Assembly: GCF_033115175.1 (NCBI RefSeq)
Contig: NC_084838.1
Span: 68,974,468-69,038,467 of the forward strand
DNA length: 64,000 bases
Source: Lepus europaeus
Taxonomy: Eukaryota; Chordata; Mammalia; Lagomorpha; Leporidae
Direction of reading: 5' to 3'
Shown here: piece after piece, positions 46,885-60,316 of the stretch
Position numbering within the stretch: the stretch's first letter is position 1
How the letters are laid out: each line of letters begins with the position of its first letter
Notes under the pieces: model-generated
The model's input: only the letters and a program-made list of their open reading frames with translations
What the model was told of the DNA's origin: nothing
The model's database searches: none
Translations under genes and position numbers: made by a program

Positions 46885-49075
46885 CCCATCTTCTCTTTTT
46901 AAAACTGTGAAGATTAGTAAGGATAAGAATAAAGACCAGCTTTATTCCTCCCACCTTGTACCTAGAAGTGCTAGAGCATCTCTTTCCCAAGACTTGGTTT
47001 TTTGTTCTCTTACCAGTCCCCTTACCCCCAATTAATTCACCACAAATAAACAGCCAGGAAAGCTTAATTGTTCCCAAAAGTGATCTTTGGTTCTGATTGA
47101 AAAAAACGATGCAAAGCCTTTTTCTCACCAAAACAGAAAAAAAAGTCTACTATAAATGATGTTAACTCAGTATTACATCTTCCTCCAACACACTGCTTTG
47201 CTATACCTTACAACCTGTTCCACTTCAGTATTTAACCTTCCCTTCCATTAATTCTGTAGCTTGGTGTATATTCCCACACACCTGATTCTGAACATCAGAA
47301 ATTCAGCCCTTTAATGTTGTTTATATATATGTGCATTTTCTTGTTTTAATGAAAATTTTCAAATAATATAGAGATTGTATAAGGAATCTCCATTTACTTC
47401 CCATCCTGCTTTAACAATTATCACACGGTCATCTGATCTCATCTATACTACTGTCCACTTCCCCAGCCACCTTCTCTCTTGGATTCTTTTGAAGTAAATT
47501 GTTTCATCTGTAGGTATATGTTGCTTTTGCCAATTTGACTAGTTCATTTTTTGTTTGTGCCTTGGATTCTTTGTGCAGTTTTCACAATCTGATTATCAGT
47601 TGCTGTTCAAAAGTTGGGTCTTCTAATTTTGAACTTCCATATGCATCTCATCATTACCGCACCTAGCTGAATTCAGGGCAAATGAAGTCTGAAATCTACA
47701 TACAAACACTCAGAATGAAGCTAATGGGAAAAACAAAAGCCTGACAAAACAAGTAAGAATAATAGTAACATAGTGAGCCATTTCTGTGCTGAAGATAACC
47801 CATAATATTGTGTAGAATAAATGCCAGGTTGGCTAACAGGTCCTTAAAACCTTGAAATAGTTAAACCCACTAGTAGTCACACTTTATGTGCCTGACAATA
47901 ATATTTTAGTTAATGGATTTGTGTTTTACCTGCTAGGAATTCGTAACTGTCACTTATGATTAAGACTGCCATTAACTTTCTGTGGCCACATCAGGGCTTT
48001 GTTCCCCAAACTTTCCTAAACTTGTTCAGTTTGTATTACTTTTCAAGCAATAGCACCACCCTGTGGTTAAGATTTAAAATATTTTCTCTGACACATGCAA
48101 CTTAACATCTGTCAGCATTCTCAGCAAGCCAATTAACTCTTCAAAAGAATGGTGAGGTTTAGTCTTCTCAGATTAATGTTTTTAGATTATAAACTGAAAT
48201 ATATAGAACTACAAAGGAAGTGAATTATATGAAAATACTACTGTGGCCAGATAGCCACACACTCCAGTAAGGTACCATAATGGGCTCAGAAAATGAAATT
48301 GCAGTTGCTTCAGAAGCAACTCCTCTGTAATCTTCTTATAATAAAGAATCATTACTGTGGTTGAATTTGCATATAGGACTTCCAGAATTTCATAATGGTT
48401 TTGGCTTCAGCTCTACGAATAAGAATGTATCTTATATGCTTTGTAAGAAAGGATACATTACAGGAGAAAGAATGGGAGTTCTTGTGCAAAAAAAAAAAAA
48501 AGTGGTTTATTTCATGAAGAAATATTGGGTTTTTTTTATCAAGTTCATTTAAATACTTGAAATTTGGATATACTTGCCGAGAAGAAAGGACAGATTTCAT
48601 GAGGTATTCCTAAAAATGTGGTCTACTGAATAAGGTTTTAACTTGCATGCTTTTATGAAGCCTACAAAGTGGGGCAAACTAGACGGTTAATGCTGTCGTT
48701 CAGCCCTGCTGGGTAATTTCTGCTCCAGGGTCTCAGAGGACTAATGAAATAGCTCAGGGTACCACTAGAAAGCTCTGTGAGGACTTTGTTGACTGCCAGA
48801 CGAGGTGAGGTATTGAACTGCAGCTCATTGGAATGAGAACTCAAGAAAGAGGCTGGAAGTGCAGGAAGGAAGACAGTTAATGTTCCAGATCTTAGATTGT
48901 AAGTAAATAGCAATAATAAAGGCTTATCAAATATTTTTCTGGGTAGATTGAAGGATTGCATTTCACCCTGTTTTAGTGGAAGGGGCCTTATGATTGGTGC
49001 CAGATAGTGAGGTGTCTGCAGGAATGATACTGATGTTCTGGATCAAGCATTTAGTTTGCAGTGCCAGACCCTCCA
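46885..49075. other. Unassigned intergenic DNA
   Basis: AT-rich; 47300-47690 has the style of an old L1-type 3' region but I cannot assign it. Confidence 0.4.
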
Positions 49076-49090
49076 GAATTCTTCCCTTTT

Positions 49091-49429
49091 TTTAAAAAAA
49101 AGAATTATTTTATTTATTTGCAAGACAGAGTTACACAGAGAGGTAGAGCCAGAGAGAGAGAGAGAGGTCTTCCATTCCACTGGTTCACTCTCCAAATGAC
49201 TGCAACAGCCAGAGCTGAGCTGATCTGAAGACAAGAACCAGGAGCTTCTTTAGGGTCTCCCATGCAGGTGCAGGGACCCAAGGACTTGGGCCATCCTTCA
49301 CTGCTTTCCCAAGCAATAGCAGAGAGCTGGATTGGAAGTGGAGCAGCCGGGACTCGAACCGACACCCATATGGGATGCCAACGTTGCAGGCTGGGGTTTT
49401 AATCTGCTGCGCCACAGCACTGGCCCCTG
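49091..49429 (-). mobile_element. Older CSINE
   Basis: Antisense; flanks GAATTCTTCCCTTTT (49076-49090) and GAATTATTTCCCTTTT (from 49430) are an imperfect duplication. Confidence 0.9.
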
Positions 49430-51039
49430 GAATTATTTCCCTTTTAAAAAAGAACTAACAATATTCAAGATAGTAGCTACTCCATCAGCCTGAGTCTTTG
49501 ACTGACTACAACGTGCAGAATCCAACTGTTAACCCATGGTGGACATGTAGCATGATTAGGAAAACAAAGGTCATCTTAAACCACAGCTATTTGTGATTAT
49601 TCATTACTTTAACATAGCATAACTAATCTTTGACTATCACAGCCAGGTACTCAGCTATGTCCTATGAGTAATTTCGTGTTTAATCCTCTCAATAGATGTA
49701 TTCCTTTTTTCTTGCTTTTCAGATAAGGAAATTGGAAACTCTCTAAGGACTTGCCCAGGGTCATGCATTAGCGTATGTTACTATCCACCATGATTAGGTA
49801 GAAGCTGAGTTACGTGCTCCCACAAAAGGAGAGTGCCTGGAAGCAGAAGGTGAGAGGCAAGTGCTGAAGCTGCTCCTGGCCTGTGGATCCTGACTCCTCC
49901 TCCACAGCCAGCAGATTTACGCCCTACCAGGTTCTCCTCTCTAGTTGGAACTGGATTATTCTTCTCTTCCCACAGACTCTTTCCTGGTTTTGCAAGTCTT
50001 CCATCTGAATCCCTGCCTCTTCCTAGTCATGGCGTCTCTCACACTGTCTCCCCATTCATAGTTTAAGTTAGCGGTTCGAAGCTCCCCATCAGAGCCATGT
50101 AGGGTGCTTTGCATGTGGAGCACACATGGATAATTCATGTGGGGCCTGGGCAAGAATATTTTTTCCTATTTGACTATACACAGGACTGTGATTTTCATGT
50201 TTCCATTCTGTTAGACCCCAATTAACCTTTTTACCCACATAGCTCCCCTCAATATGCTTCAAATACAGTAAAGAAGTTACCATACCTTGAAGAAAACATT
50301 AAGAATACTTTTCTGCCCCAGGCCTCTGCTCTAGTTGTTCCCTTTATCTGGAATTTTTTCCTCTTCTCCGTAGATAAAAAATTTCCCATCTTCCTAGTAC
50401 TGCCTCTTTCATTTAGCCTCCCATTGCTGTCTCTAGTCAGTGTACAGACTGAATTCTTTGGGGTCTTTTCAGTATTTGGCTTACATCTCTTACCGTACTT
50501 TTGATTGTTTTTGTCTTCCTTTTATTTAGTTATACCATATTTTTAATTTTTTCTCTTGTTTATATTAGTTATATATGTCTAGCTCCCCTACTAGTCTGTC
50601 AAGTAATGAAAGGAGAGGCCTAGAATTTTTGTTTCATATTTATTTTTGCCCAGTGTTATTTTTAAGGGGAGTTTAGATTTACTTTTAATGAGAAAAGCTA
50701 AATTTGAGAGCGTGTGTTTTCTTTCTCAAAAGTTATTAACAGTACTGGTAAGGTTCTGCACGTCTCAGCTGGCCTCATTTCAGACATAAGAGTACAGAGC
50801 TTCCAGGGAAAGTTCTGCTGTGATGTAAGAATTGTGGCCCATGCCACCAAACCTGTTTGAATTAATTGAGAGCCAGGGGAGGTCACATAACAAGGACATC
50901 TAGATAGAGCACGTTTTCAGAATCCAGGGCTTCCCAGTGTTACTTTATTTTGACATTTATCACAGTACTTCTCACACTGCTTAATATCTACAAAGTGCTG
51001 AATGTACTTCAAGATACAATTTAATTTGATTAATTAAAT
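49430..51039. other. Mostly unassigned, with L2 fragment
   Basis: Contains the L2-like piece at 50300-50670 and an old MIR-like piece near 49690-49780. Confidence 0.4.
50300..50670 (+). mobile_element. L2-like LINE 3' fragment
   Basis: Order of segments (CTCTGCTCTAGTTGTTCCCT, pyrimidine-rich middle, CTAGCTCCCCTACTAGTCTG, then the TTTTGTTTCAT end) fits an L2 3' end. Diverged; call from memory. Confidence 0.45.
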
Positions 51040-51051
51040 ATTTATTCCCCA

Positions 51052-51408
51052 GGCCGGCGCCGTGGCTCAACAGGCTAATCCTCCGCCTTGCGGCGCCGGC
51101 ACACCGGGTTCTAGTCCCGGTTGGGGCGCCGGATTCTGTCCCAGTTGCCCCTCTTCCAGGCCAGCTCTCTGCTGTGGCCAGGGAGTGCAGTGGAGGATGG
51201 CCCAAGCGCTTGGGCCCTGCACCCCATGGGAGACCAGGAGAAGCACCTGGCTCCTGCCATCGGATCAGCGCGGTGCACCGGCCGCAGCGCGCCTACCGCG
51301 GCGGCCATTGGAGGGTGAACCAACGGCAAAAGGAAGACCTTTCTCTCTGTCTCTCTCTCTCACTGTCCACTCTGCCTGTCAAAGAAAAAAAAAAAGATTA
51401 AAAAAAAA
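51052..51408 (+). mobile_element. CSINE2-type SINE, close to consensus
   Basis: Very CpG-rich and little diverged, so one of the youngest here. Flanks TTTATTCCCCA and TGTATTCCCCCA form an imperfect duplication. Confidence 0.94.
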
Positions 51409-51563
51409 TGTATTCCCCCAGATATGTACTGAGCACTTACTTATGATCCAGGCATCAGAGACAGACAGTAGTCCCTCTCTTTGTGAAGCTTGTATTCTAG
51501 TGGGGGAGACATAGAAGCATGATGAATGCATGATATACGTAGTGTGTTAGAAGAGAAGGGCTG

Positions 51564-51795
51564 GGGCCGGCGCTGGGGCGTAGCGGGTAAAGCCACTGCC
51601 TGAAGTGCCGGCTTCCCATATGGGCTCTGGTTCGAGTCCCAGCTGCTCCATTTCTGATCCAGCTCTATGCTATGGCCTGGGAAAGCTGTGGAGGATGGCC
51701 CAAGTCCTTGGGCCCCTGCACCCACGTGGGAGACCAGGAGGAGGCTTTGGATCTGCACCGTTGCAGCTGTCTGGGGAGTGAACCATCGGATGGAA

Positions 51796-51835
<40 letters not shown>

Positions 51836-51928
51836 ATCTCTCTCTCTCTCTCTCTCTGCCTCTCTCTCTCTCTCTGTGTAACTCTGACTTTCAGGTAAAT
51901 AAATAAATCTTTAAAAAAAATAAAAAAA
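51564..51928 (+). mobile_element. Older CSINE with TC microsatellite
   Basis: 15-bp duplication AGAAGAGAAGGGCTG at 51549-51563 and 51929-51943; TC run at 51799-51875. Confidence 0.94.
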
Positions 51929-51943
51929 AGAAGAGAAGGGCTG

Positions 51944-52659
51944 AGGATAGGTGTAAAGCAGGGGTGGTTGATGAGTGTTGATCTTCGTGATCTGGATGCA
52001 CTTGAAAGTTTGAGAAGCCATGTTCTAAACAGAGCAGTATTCCTTATCATGGTTCTCTGCAGAATAATGAGTTAAAACAAATGTCAGACCCCAAATCAAC
52101 TTCTCTGGGAAGCAGGGAGATCCCATGTCAGTTTCCTGGAGGTTCAGAACCAAATGCTAACACTGCACAAGTACAAATTCACAGTGAAATCATAGTGAGA
52201 CAGGGAGGCAGAGGAGGCGGTTGGCCCATCTAGGGGTGGTTCCTATGAGCTCAAGACCATCAGATATGAGTTTGGTTACCCTTCCCCTGAAAATAAACAG
52301 ATCCTCTGCCTGGAGCAGCTTCTTACCAGGTTAGGAGGCTAAGGCTGACCTTGCACTGACCTGTAGCTCATTATATGCTCACTGTTATACATCAGCATGC
52401 TACATGACATACCTACTACCCACACAGGAAACACTGGACCATATAAGGAGTAGAAAGAGGTAGTAGCTAGATTCTGGGAAATCATTTACTTCCCAGAAAA
52501 ACCATGAATATTCTCTTCTCCCTTACAAGAGCGTATCCTCTCTTTATTAGAATTTATGTCCCTTTTAATTAGATGACAAATATAATGTTAAACACAGTTC
52601 AGAGATGGGGCCACTCCTCTCCACAAAGGCCCCATTCTGTCTGTGGAATGTATACCTTT
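51944..52659. other. No gene seen
   Basis: Unique-looking sequence without a long frame. Confidence 0.45.
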
Positions 52660-52987
52660 TTAAAAAATATTTTATTTATTTATTTGAAAGGCAGAGTTAT
52701 AGAGAGGCAGAGGGAGAGAGAGAGAGAGAGAGGTCTTCCATCCGCTAGTTTACTCCCCAAATGGCTGTAATAGCCGGAGCTGGGCCAATCCGAAGCCAGG
52801 AGTCAGGAGCTTCTTCTGGGTCTCCCATGCGGGTGCAGGGGCCCAAGGAGTTAGGCCATCTTCCACTGGTTTCCCAGGCCATAGTAGCTGGATCAGAAGT
52901 GGGGTAGCCAGGACTCGAACCGGTGCCCATATGGGATGCCGGCACTGCAGGTGGTGGTTTTACCTGCTACACCACAGCACTGGCCCC
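52660..52987 (-). mobile_element. Older CSINE
   Basis: Antisense, near full length with GA-rich tail complement; duplication unclear. Confidence 0.88.
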
Positions 52988-54028
52988 AGAGTGTGTATCT
53001 TTGTTTTCTTAAAGAAACACTTGCTGCTCCTCTTTGTTCCTCTATGACTCACTCCTGGATTTCTCTTGAAGAGAAGTCAAGGACCTGGGTACCAGATAGC
53101 CTTCACTGTCTGGTGCCAATAGCACTTCCTGATCATTTCTCCTCTTACTTCTTTATACAATTGTGTTAGTATGTATGTTACACGAGTGATTAGTGAGGAA
53201 GGAAACTAGCATTATTTTTAGTACCTGTTATGTTAGGCATTACGCTACTGTAGCAGGAATAAACTTGGACCATAAAAAAGGACATATCACAAAGACTATA
53301 TTTGCGTGTAATCACATTAAATTAGTCTCTACGCCAAACACACATGTACAAGGGAGCTTCCAAAATTCATGAAGAATTCACATTATCTTTTAGTTCCTTT
53401 TTTTCACAAACTTTTTAAAGTCTCCTTATATTACTTTTTTTTAATCAGAAGGAAAATAAAATTTTTAAAGGTTTCTATGCTCCATATTGTTTAGTCATTA
53501 TTGAGCCTCTGTCACTGTATCAGACACCTTGGAGGCCCACCTCGCTTCCTCCAAGCCTTAATTCCAATCCAGGCCATGTTGCAGCGAGAAGACGCCTGCA
53601 GGAGTCTGTCTGTGTGCTGGCATCACCTTATCTCCAGCTGGTACCTTGTTTCTCTCACTTCCTGCCACCAGGTTTCGGAGTCCTTGCAGTGAGTGCCTGT
53701 ACATCCCTGCTTAAGACTTAACACAGACGCAAATGAGAGAGGTTAACACCCAGCCAATGTGAGTCAGAAACAGATAAATAAATGCTTCTCTTCTTCATCC
53801 CTTCAGCAGACAATTTTGATTTTCAGTAACCAACTCAATAAGGCAACCCTATGTTGACTTTCCCTCATTTCTTATCCCATTCTGTTGCTCTGTGGGATTA
53901 CTTTTCAAATAAATTACTTGAATCTAAGCCCTTACCTGAAGCTGTGATTTCAAGGGAATAAAGGCAAGGCACTCTTTCATCCAGCTGAGTTCCATGAAAG
54001 GTCCCCTGGGTCTTATCAAGAGAGAGAT

Positions 54029-54333
54029 GGGCCGGCGCCATGGCTCACTTGGCTAACTAATCCTCCACCCGTGGCACTGGCATCCCATATGGGCACCGGG
54101 TTCTAGTCCCGGTTGCTCCTCTTCCAGGCCAGCTCTCTGCTGTGGCCCAGGAGTGCAGTGGAGATGGCCCAAGTGCTTGGGTCCTGCACCCACGTGGGAG
54201 ACCAGGAGAAGCACCTGGCTCCTGGCTTCAGATCAGCGTGGTGTGCCGGCTGCAGTGGCCATTGGAGGGTGAACCAATGGAAGGAGGACCTTTCTCTCTC
54301 TCACTGTCTAACTCTGCCTGTCAAAAAAAAAAA
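54029..54333 (+). mobile_element. CSINE, short-form subfamily
   Basis: Like 25669-25976, lacks the GGATTCTGTCCC block; 11-A tail. Confidence 0.92.
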
Positions 54334-54427
54334 GAGTTATCTGTACCCCCATGTTCACTGTAGCACGATTCACAATTGCTTAGATGTGTAATCAACCCAG
54401 ATGTCCATCAACTGTTGACTGGATAAA
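54334..54427 (+). mobile_element. Short L1 ORF2 C-terminal fragment
   Basis: Sense translation resembles the ORF2 tail (YLYPHVHCSTIH, then a QPRCPST-like and DWIKK-like segment). Directly follows the tail of the CSINE at 54029-54333. Confidence 0.6.
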
Positions 54428-55183
54428 GAAATTAGGAGATTTAATTTAGAGGACTTGTCACACAGGCATGAGAGAGCAAGAGTAAATAGCACTGTTATGC
54501 TATTACTCTGCAAGACATTGTAATGTAATGAAAAGATGGTAAGTGCAGGACTTGGTAACGCCACTACAGCTGAGGGGGCGGGGAATCTCTTTCTTCTGAG
54601 CTCAGAGGAGGGGCTTCCTAGAGTTCTGGGCGAAACTTCTGAGGAAGCTGTACCCCCAGGCTTCTGCTGGTATTTCTGCAGACAAGGGATGTCTGTTTTA
54701 TTGGAGTGCTGCAACAGGCAGGAAGCTGCTTGCTGACAAGCGGAAGGGCCCTGCTGGGGCAACCCAGATTAGAACAGGAAAAACAGGAATGATCAATGCC
54801 TTTTCTGTCTCTTTTTCTTATCTCCAATCTCTTGTGACTCTGATTATGGGAACCTGATGGTGATCCAGCCATGAAAAGGAGACATTTTGTTTCCAGAGCA
54901 TAACCTCAGCACCAGAGAACAAATTATAGAAAGTATGCATATACAGCCTAAAGACAACATATAAATGACACCTCTGGTTTACTTCCACTTTTAGTAGTAT
55001 TATGACTAATCAGTAATTGCAAGTGGTTTCAGCCTAATCTTGCTGTTAACTGTTTCACTGAATGGTTTTAATATCTGCTGGTTACTATTACCTAGATTCA
55101 CTATTTCACAGCAATTTTCTGATTTTAGCAATCTTTATGCATTTATTAAATGCAATTCTATAAATAAAAACATTAGTTATTCT

Positions 55184-55986
55184 TTTTTTTCCCAGGATTT
55201 TTTTTTACCTTTTATTTAATAAATACAAATTTCCAAAGTACAGCTTTTGGATTACAGTGGGTTCCCCCCCCCCATAACTTCCCTCCCACCTGCAATCCTC
55301 CCATCTCCTGCTCCCTCTCCCCTTCCATTCTTCATTAAGATTCATTTTCAATTATCTTTAGATACAGAAGATCAATTTAGTATATATTAAGTAAAATTTT
55401 CAACAGTTTGCATCCACACAGAAACACAAAGTGTAAAGTACTGTTTGAGTGCTAGTTATAGCATTAATTTACATTGTACAACACATTAAGGACAGAGATC
55501 CTACATAGTGAGTAAGTCCACAGTGACTCCTGTTGTTGACTTAACAATTGACACTCTTGTTTATGGCGTCAGTAATCACCCTAGGCTCTTGTCATGGGTT
55601 GCCAAGGCTATGGAAGCCTTTCGAGTTCGCCGACTTCAATCTTATTTAGACAAGGTCATAGTCAAAGTGGAAGTTCTTTCCTCCCTTCAGAGAAAGGTAC
55701 CTCCTTCTTTGATGGCCCGTTCTTTCTGCTGGGATCTCACTTGCAGAGATTTTTCATTTAGGTGTTTTTTTTTTTCCCCCCAGAGTATCTTGGCTTTGCA
55801 TGACTGGAATACTCTCATGGGCTTTTTAGCCAGATCCAAATGTCTTAAGGGCTGATTCTGAGGCCAAAGTGCTGTTTAGGACATCTGCCATTCTATGAGT
55901 CTGCTGTGTATCCCGCTTCCCATGTTGGATCGTTCTCTCCTTTTTAATTATTTCAGTTAGTATTAGCAGACATTAGTCTTGTTTAG
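55184..55986 (-). mobile_element. 5'-truncated L1 3' UTR
   Basis: Antisense L1 3' UTR of about 800 bases, flanked by an 11-bp duplication (TTAGTTATTCT at 55173-55183 and 55987-55997). It starts at the poly(T) tail, then the C-rich complement of the G-rich tract (55264-55330). Single-copy version of the 3' UTR block; no inversion seen. Confidence 0.9.
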
Positions 55987-56177
55987 TTAGTTATTCTCAA
56001 ATACACTTTGTATAGGAAATGCAGAAAAACTGATTATTTCTCTTTATGAATTTTCAGAGATAGTAACTTCCAAAGTTGATCAATGAGTTATATGAAGTGG
56101 TAGTTTTTTTAATATTAGAAATTAATCATTTTTATATTTTTGATGTGTTCAATCTATTGTAGCTATTATTCTTTTTT

Positions 56178-56508
56178 TTTTTTGACAGGCAGAGTGGACA
56201 GTGAGAGAGAGACAGAGAGAAAGGTCTTCCTTTTGCCGTTGGTTCGCCCTCCAATGGCCACCACGGTAGGCGCGCTGCGGCCGGCACACCGCGCTGATCC
56301 GATGGCAGGAGCCAGGTGCTTCTCCTGGTCTCCCATGGGGTGCAGGGCCCAAGCACTTGGGCCATCCTCCACTGCACTCCCTGGCCACAGCAGAGAGCTG
56401 GCCTGGAAGAGGGGCAAGCCGGACAGGATCGGTGCCCCAACCAGGACTAGAACCCGGTGTGCCAGCGCCGCAAGGCGGAGGATTAGCCTAGTGAGCCACG
56501 GCGCTGGC
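56178..56508 (-). mobile_element. CSINE2-type SINE
   Basis: 15-bp duplication CTATTATTCTTTTTT at 56163-56177 and 56509-56523. Confidence 0.94.
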
Positions 56509-56565
56509 CTATTATTCTTTTTTATATTCAGATTATCTGGTTAGCCCAGTGAAAGCTTTCAGGGG

Positions 56566-56796
56566 TCCATTAATGTGGCACAGTGGGTTAAAGCTGTGGT
56601 TTGCCACACTGGAATTCCATATCAATGCTGGCTCCAGTCCTAGTGCTTTGCTTCCCATCTAGCTCCCTGATAATGTGCCTGGGAAAGCAGTGTTTGGGAT
56701 ACTCAGATATTGTGACCATTTGGGGAGTGAGCCAACTGATGCATGATCTCTCTTCCCCCCTCTCTGTGCCATTCTATCAAATAAATCTTTTTTTTT
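56566..56796 (+). mobile_element. Ancient CSINE
   Basis: Diverged sense copy, GTGGCACAGTGGGTTAAAGC head and CTATCAAATAAATC tail. Confidence 0.7.
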
Positions 56797-57599
56797 TATA
56801 TAAAAAGGCCTTCCTGGTATATTTTGTTTTCTCCATTTTCTTTGTTATTGTTGCTCTGGATTATTTCTGTAAAATGTTGAGTATGTCCAATTTAATTCTG
56901 TCCCTTTCATTGCACTCTAAATCTCAGATTTGCAGTTTATCTTGGACCTTTCCCCAGCTGGTGAGCTGTTAACCAACACCTGAATTGTCTGGTATTGAGC
57001 AGCTTGTGGAAACATTCTTGAGATGGCCTCTCAGCAATGCAAATAAAGCCAATCTTAATTACAAAATTTAATGAAGTTGTTTGACTATAACCAGATCTTC
57101 AAGACCAGTCTTGAAATCTTGGATATTTATGTGCATTCCTAAACAGGAGGAAAAAAGGAAATAAGGATGCAGAAAGTAAATAGGAAATAATTACACAACC
57201 TGATACAGAAGCATACTAAGATTTTAAATTGGTATTCTTAAAGTAAAATATCATAAATAATTTTCCTAAAGCAGATTCAGTTTAGCTCCTACTGTTGAAA
57301 TGATGACCATCACTATAGTACATGGAAGCAACTAGAGAACAAAATATGAATCCTAGGACTCACCCTCTTAAGGAAGCCTCTTTGCCCCCAGAACGGTCGG
57401 CAACCTTTGATCTTCCTTAACTCTGTTTTGTGTTCATATGTGGGTAATGGGTACACAGCAGCACCTCTACCCAGCTGCCCCAGCCAAAACTCAAGGAGCA
57501 TTCCTAGCCTACAGACTTCCCAAATACCTCCAGTCTGCATATATTTTGGTTTCTCACTGCTATCAGTGTAATCTTACTGAAAATTGAGCATTTGCAGCC
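56797..57599. other. No gene seen
   Basis: AT-rich, unique-looking. Confidence 0.45.
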
Positions 57600-57900
57600 C
57601 TTGATTAAAATAGTTAAAGAGTTCTTTGTTACCCTAAATAGATCCAAATTTCTTAATGTGGAATACAGTACTCTTCATGATGTGGCCACTTTGTTCCTGC
57701 CTCCTGTGTAGTCTCAGGCCCTCTCAAGCCCCTTACCCAACGCTCCAGCAACACTGAAACATAAGCAGAACTCTGAGCACCACGCATTTCCAGCTTGCTC
57801 TGCCTGTGAACAAGCTGTTCCCTCTTAGAAGAACTGTCTTCCCCTTCTTCCAATGGGTAGTGAGGATTCATCCTTCAAAAGTCAGCTCTAATACAGTAAC
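57600..57900 (+). mobile_element. L2-like LINE 3' fragment
   Basis: ATGATGTGGCCACTTTGTTC, CTTGCTCTGCCTGTGAACAA and the AGCTGTTCCCTC stretch follow the L2 3' consensus order. Confidence 0.5.
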
Positions 57901-57904
57901 CAGA

Positions 57905-58770
57905 AGTGGAGAATTTAAGGAAGGGGTAGAGAATCTGAAACAGTTTATTGGCTTGAGCTTGTTTTTCAGAGGAGGTAGGAAAGTTTATCTTGAAACATTG
58001 TACTCAAAAGGGACCAGATATCCACAAACAAAAATGCAAGAAAGCAGTCTGAGTCAGAAATTCTCTTTTTCAGATGGATGCTCCCAGAAGGCTTATCTTG
58101 AACATTGTACTCAAGGGGTCCAAACCACCCTAAGCAAGAAATAGTTAAAAGTTGCAGGATACTAGTGTGAGTCAGTTGTGAACATACAATGTATAAAGAT
58201 GAATACTGCAAGCAGGAAGGGTCCTCTTGCGCCCCCTTTTTTCTATATGCTGAAAACTCCCCCTTTGTTCTAAAAGCCCTGGCAGACTGCTTCTCAAGGA
58301 AGCAATATTTTTTTAAATCTATTTTGAAAGTCAAAATTACAAAACAAGAGAGAGAAAGAGACAGGAAGAGGGAGAGAGAGAGAGAGTGAGAGCGAGTGCG
58401 AGATATCTTCCATCCACTGGTTCACTCCCCAGATGACCATGACAGCCATGCCAAAGCCAGGAGCCAGGAGCTGCATCCATGTCTCCCACCTTGGATGGCA
58501 GGGTTCCAAACACTTGGACCATCTTCTACTGCTTTCCCAGGCCATAGCAGAGAGCTGGGTGGGAAGTGGAGCAGCCAGGACATAAAGTGGCACCCATGTG
58601 GGATGCTAGAGCTGCAGGTAGTGGCTTTACCAGCTAGATCACAACGCCAGCCCCAGGAAGCAGTTTCTGTAGTGAACTATAGCTTCCCTCTGTCTCCTTT
58701 AATTGTCTTAATGTAAATAAAGCTTTCCTTTGACCAACTCCCACTTGTGGCTGATTATTCGGTGACATGC
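57905..58770 (+). mobile_element. Probable ERV1/MER-type LTR with a nested CSINE
   Basis: A U3-like part holds an imperfect tandem repeat (TTATCTTGAA...CATTGTACTCAA at 57984 and 58093). An AATAAA signal at 58716 is followed by a U5-like stretch. The CSINE at 58311-58654 splits it. Ends are not defined. Confidence 0.45.
58311..58654 (-). mobile_element. Older CSINE inside an LTR
   Basis: Imperfect duplication AGGAAGCAATATT (58297-58309) and AGGAAGCAGTTTC (58655-58667). Confidence 0.9.
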
Positions 58771-59511
58771 CAAGTGAGTGGACCCCTTGTGTCCAATGTG
58801 ACTTCCTCTGGGAAGCTTAATTTGATGCCCTCTCACACACACCCAGAGTAGATTAAGTACCTCCACAACCCCATGTGGTTCCATGGTGGACTTAACCATT
58901 TCCACAGTGATCACTACAGTATGCACTTTGTGCCACTTACTATCTCTTGTGAGCTTCATCATGTATTTAACCTTTACCCTGTGCACCAAGTACCATGTTT
59001 AATATACCCTTAATATTTGTTGAGAGAATAATCGTATAATCTTAACCCAGTAGTTTTCAAAAAGATTATCAATTTATTTATACTATCAACAAAAATATAG
59101 CCAAGTTCCCTGTTATTCTACATTCTCACCAACCCTTGGCATTGTCAGATTTTTACTTTTAAAACACTGTTGGTTCTGTCGTTTTTAGTAATTAGTTATT
59201 TAGTAAATTAGTCTATTGATGTAGTGTTAATCTCTCACACACTCATTAACATTTCCTAAAACAGCAAATGCAAAGATCCTGCAGTTAAACTTTTCAAAGG
59301 AACAGTAAGAACACCAGTCAGTCTGGAACAAGATGCAGAACTGTAGTCAAGATCTTAGAATCAGAACCAGAATGACCTAATCAGTGTTTCCCAAATGTCG
59401 ATATTTATATAAAAACTCAGTGTGCTTGTTAAAATTGTACATTTTTTAGTTGAAGTCCCTAGAAATTCTGTTTGGTAGTTTGGGACTTGGGCCCTAAAGT
59501 CTGTGTTTTAA
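58771..59511. other. Unassigned
   Basis: 59040-59240 may be an old L1 scrap (CATTCTCACCAACCCTTGGC); otherwise nothing. Confidence 0.35.
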
Positions 59512-59523
59512 AATAAAATATCC

Positions 59524-59819
59524 TGGGAGCTTACATTGAGTCTAGTAGGCTAAGCCTGTGGTGCCAGCATCCCATGTGGGCACGAATTCATGCCCTAGCT
59601 GCTCCTCTTCTATCCAGCTCTCTGCTATGGCCTGGGAAAGCAATACAAGATGGCCCAAGTGCTTGGGCCCCTGCACCCTTGTGGGCGACCCAGAAGTAGC
59701 TCCTGGCTTCTACCTTCAGATTGGCCCAGGTCTGGCTGTTGCAGCCATGTGGGGAGGAAACCAGCAGATGGAAGATTTTGTCTCTCCCTCTCTCTATAGC
59801 TCTGCCTCAAAATAAATAC
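59524..59819 (+). mobile_element. Older CSINE, 5' truncated
   Basis: 12-bp duplication AATAAAATATCC at 59512-59523 and 59820-59831. Confidence 0.92.
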
Positions 59820-60316
59820 AATAAAATATCCCAAGTGAATCTGAACTTTTCAGTCCATAGAATGAGAACAGTTTCATATGACAATGCAACTTATGAGACC
59901 ACTTTGCCTATCATCTGGTAATGCTATTTTTCCATTTCTATAGGTGCATGCAACATCAGCTTACAAAACTAAAATTAAGCCTGGTTGGAGAAGTTGAAGA
60001 CAAGACTTTTCAGTAAATGAATGTCTTGGATCAGGTTGCCAAACCAACAGTAATTATGGGGAAACCGTATGGTGAAAAAAACACTGGTATCACTTTCAGA
60101 AGAGCATCAAATGTGTCACTTTAGGCAAATCCTTTATATTCCCTTAATTTCCATTATCCACCTAAAATTTAGCATTATTCCTATCCTACCAATCTCATTC
60201 ATCTTTTTAAAGATCAAAATGAGTGTGTGGCGAAGTTCTATTACAGAAGTAAAACTTTATCATTACTAGAGGAAAAATTGCTTTTGATTCACACACCTTT
60301 TCAAATTTAAATAACG

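Larger units (their letters stand above)
52988..55172. other. Mostly unassigned
   Basis: Apart from the CSINE and L1 scrap at 54029-54427, frames at 54370-54872 on the minus strand lack recognisable domains. Confidence 0.4.

Noticed and set aside
53501..53692. Possible short exon (GC-richer, Cys-rich frame)
   Set aside because: No convincing splice sites or protein similarity that I can recognise.
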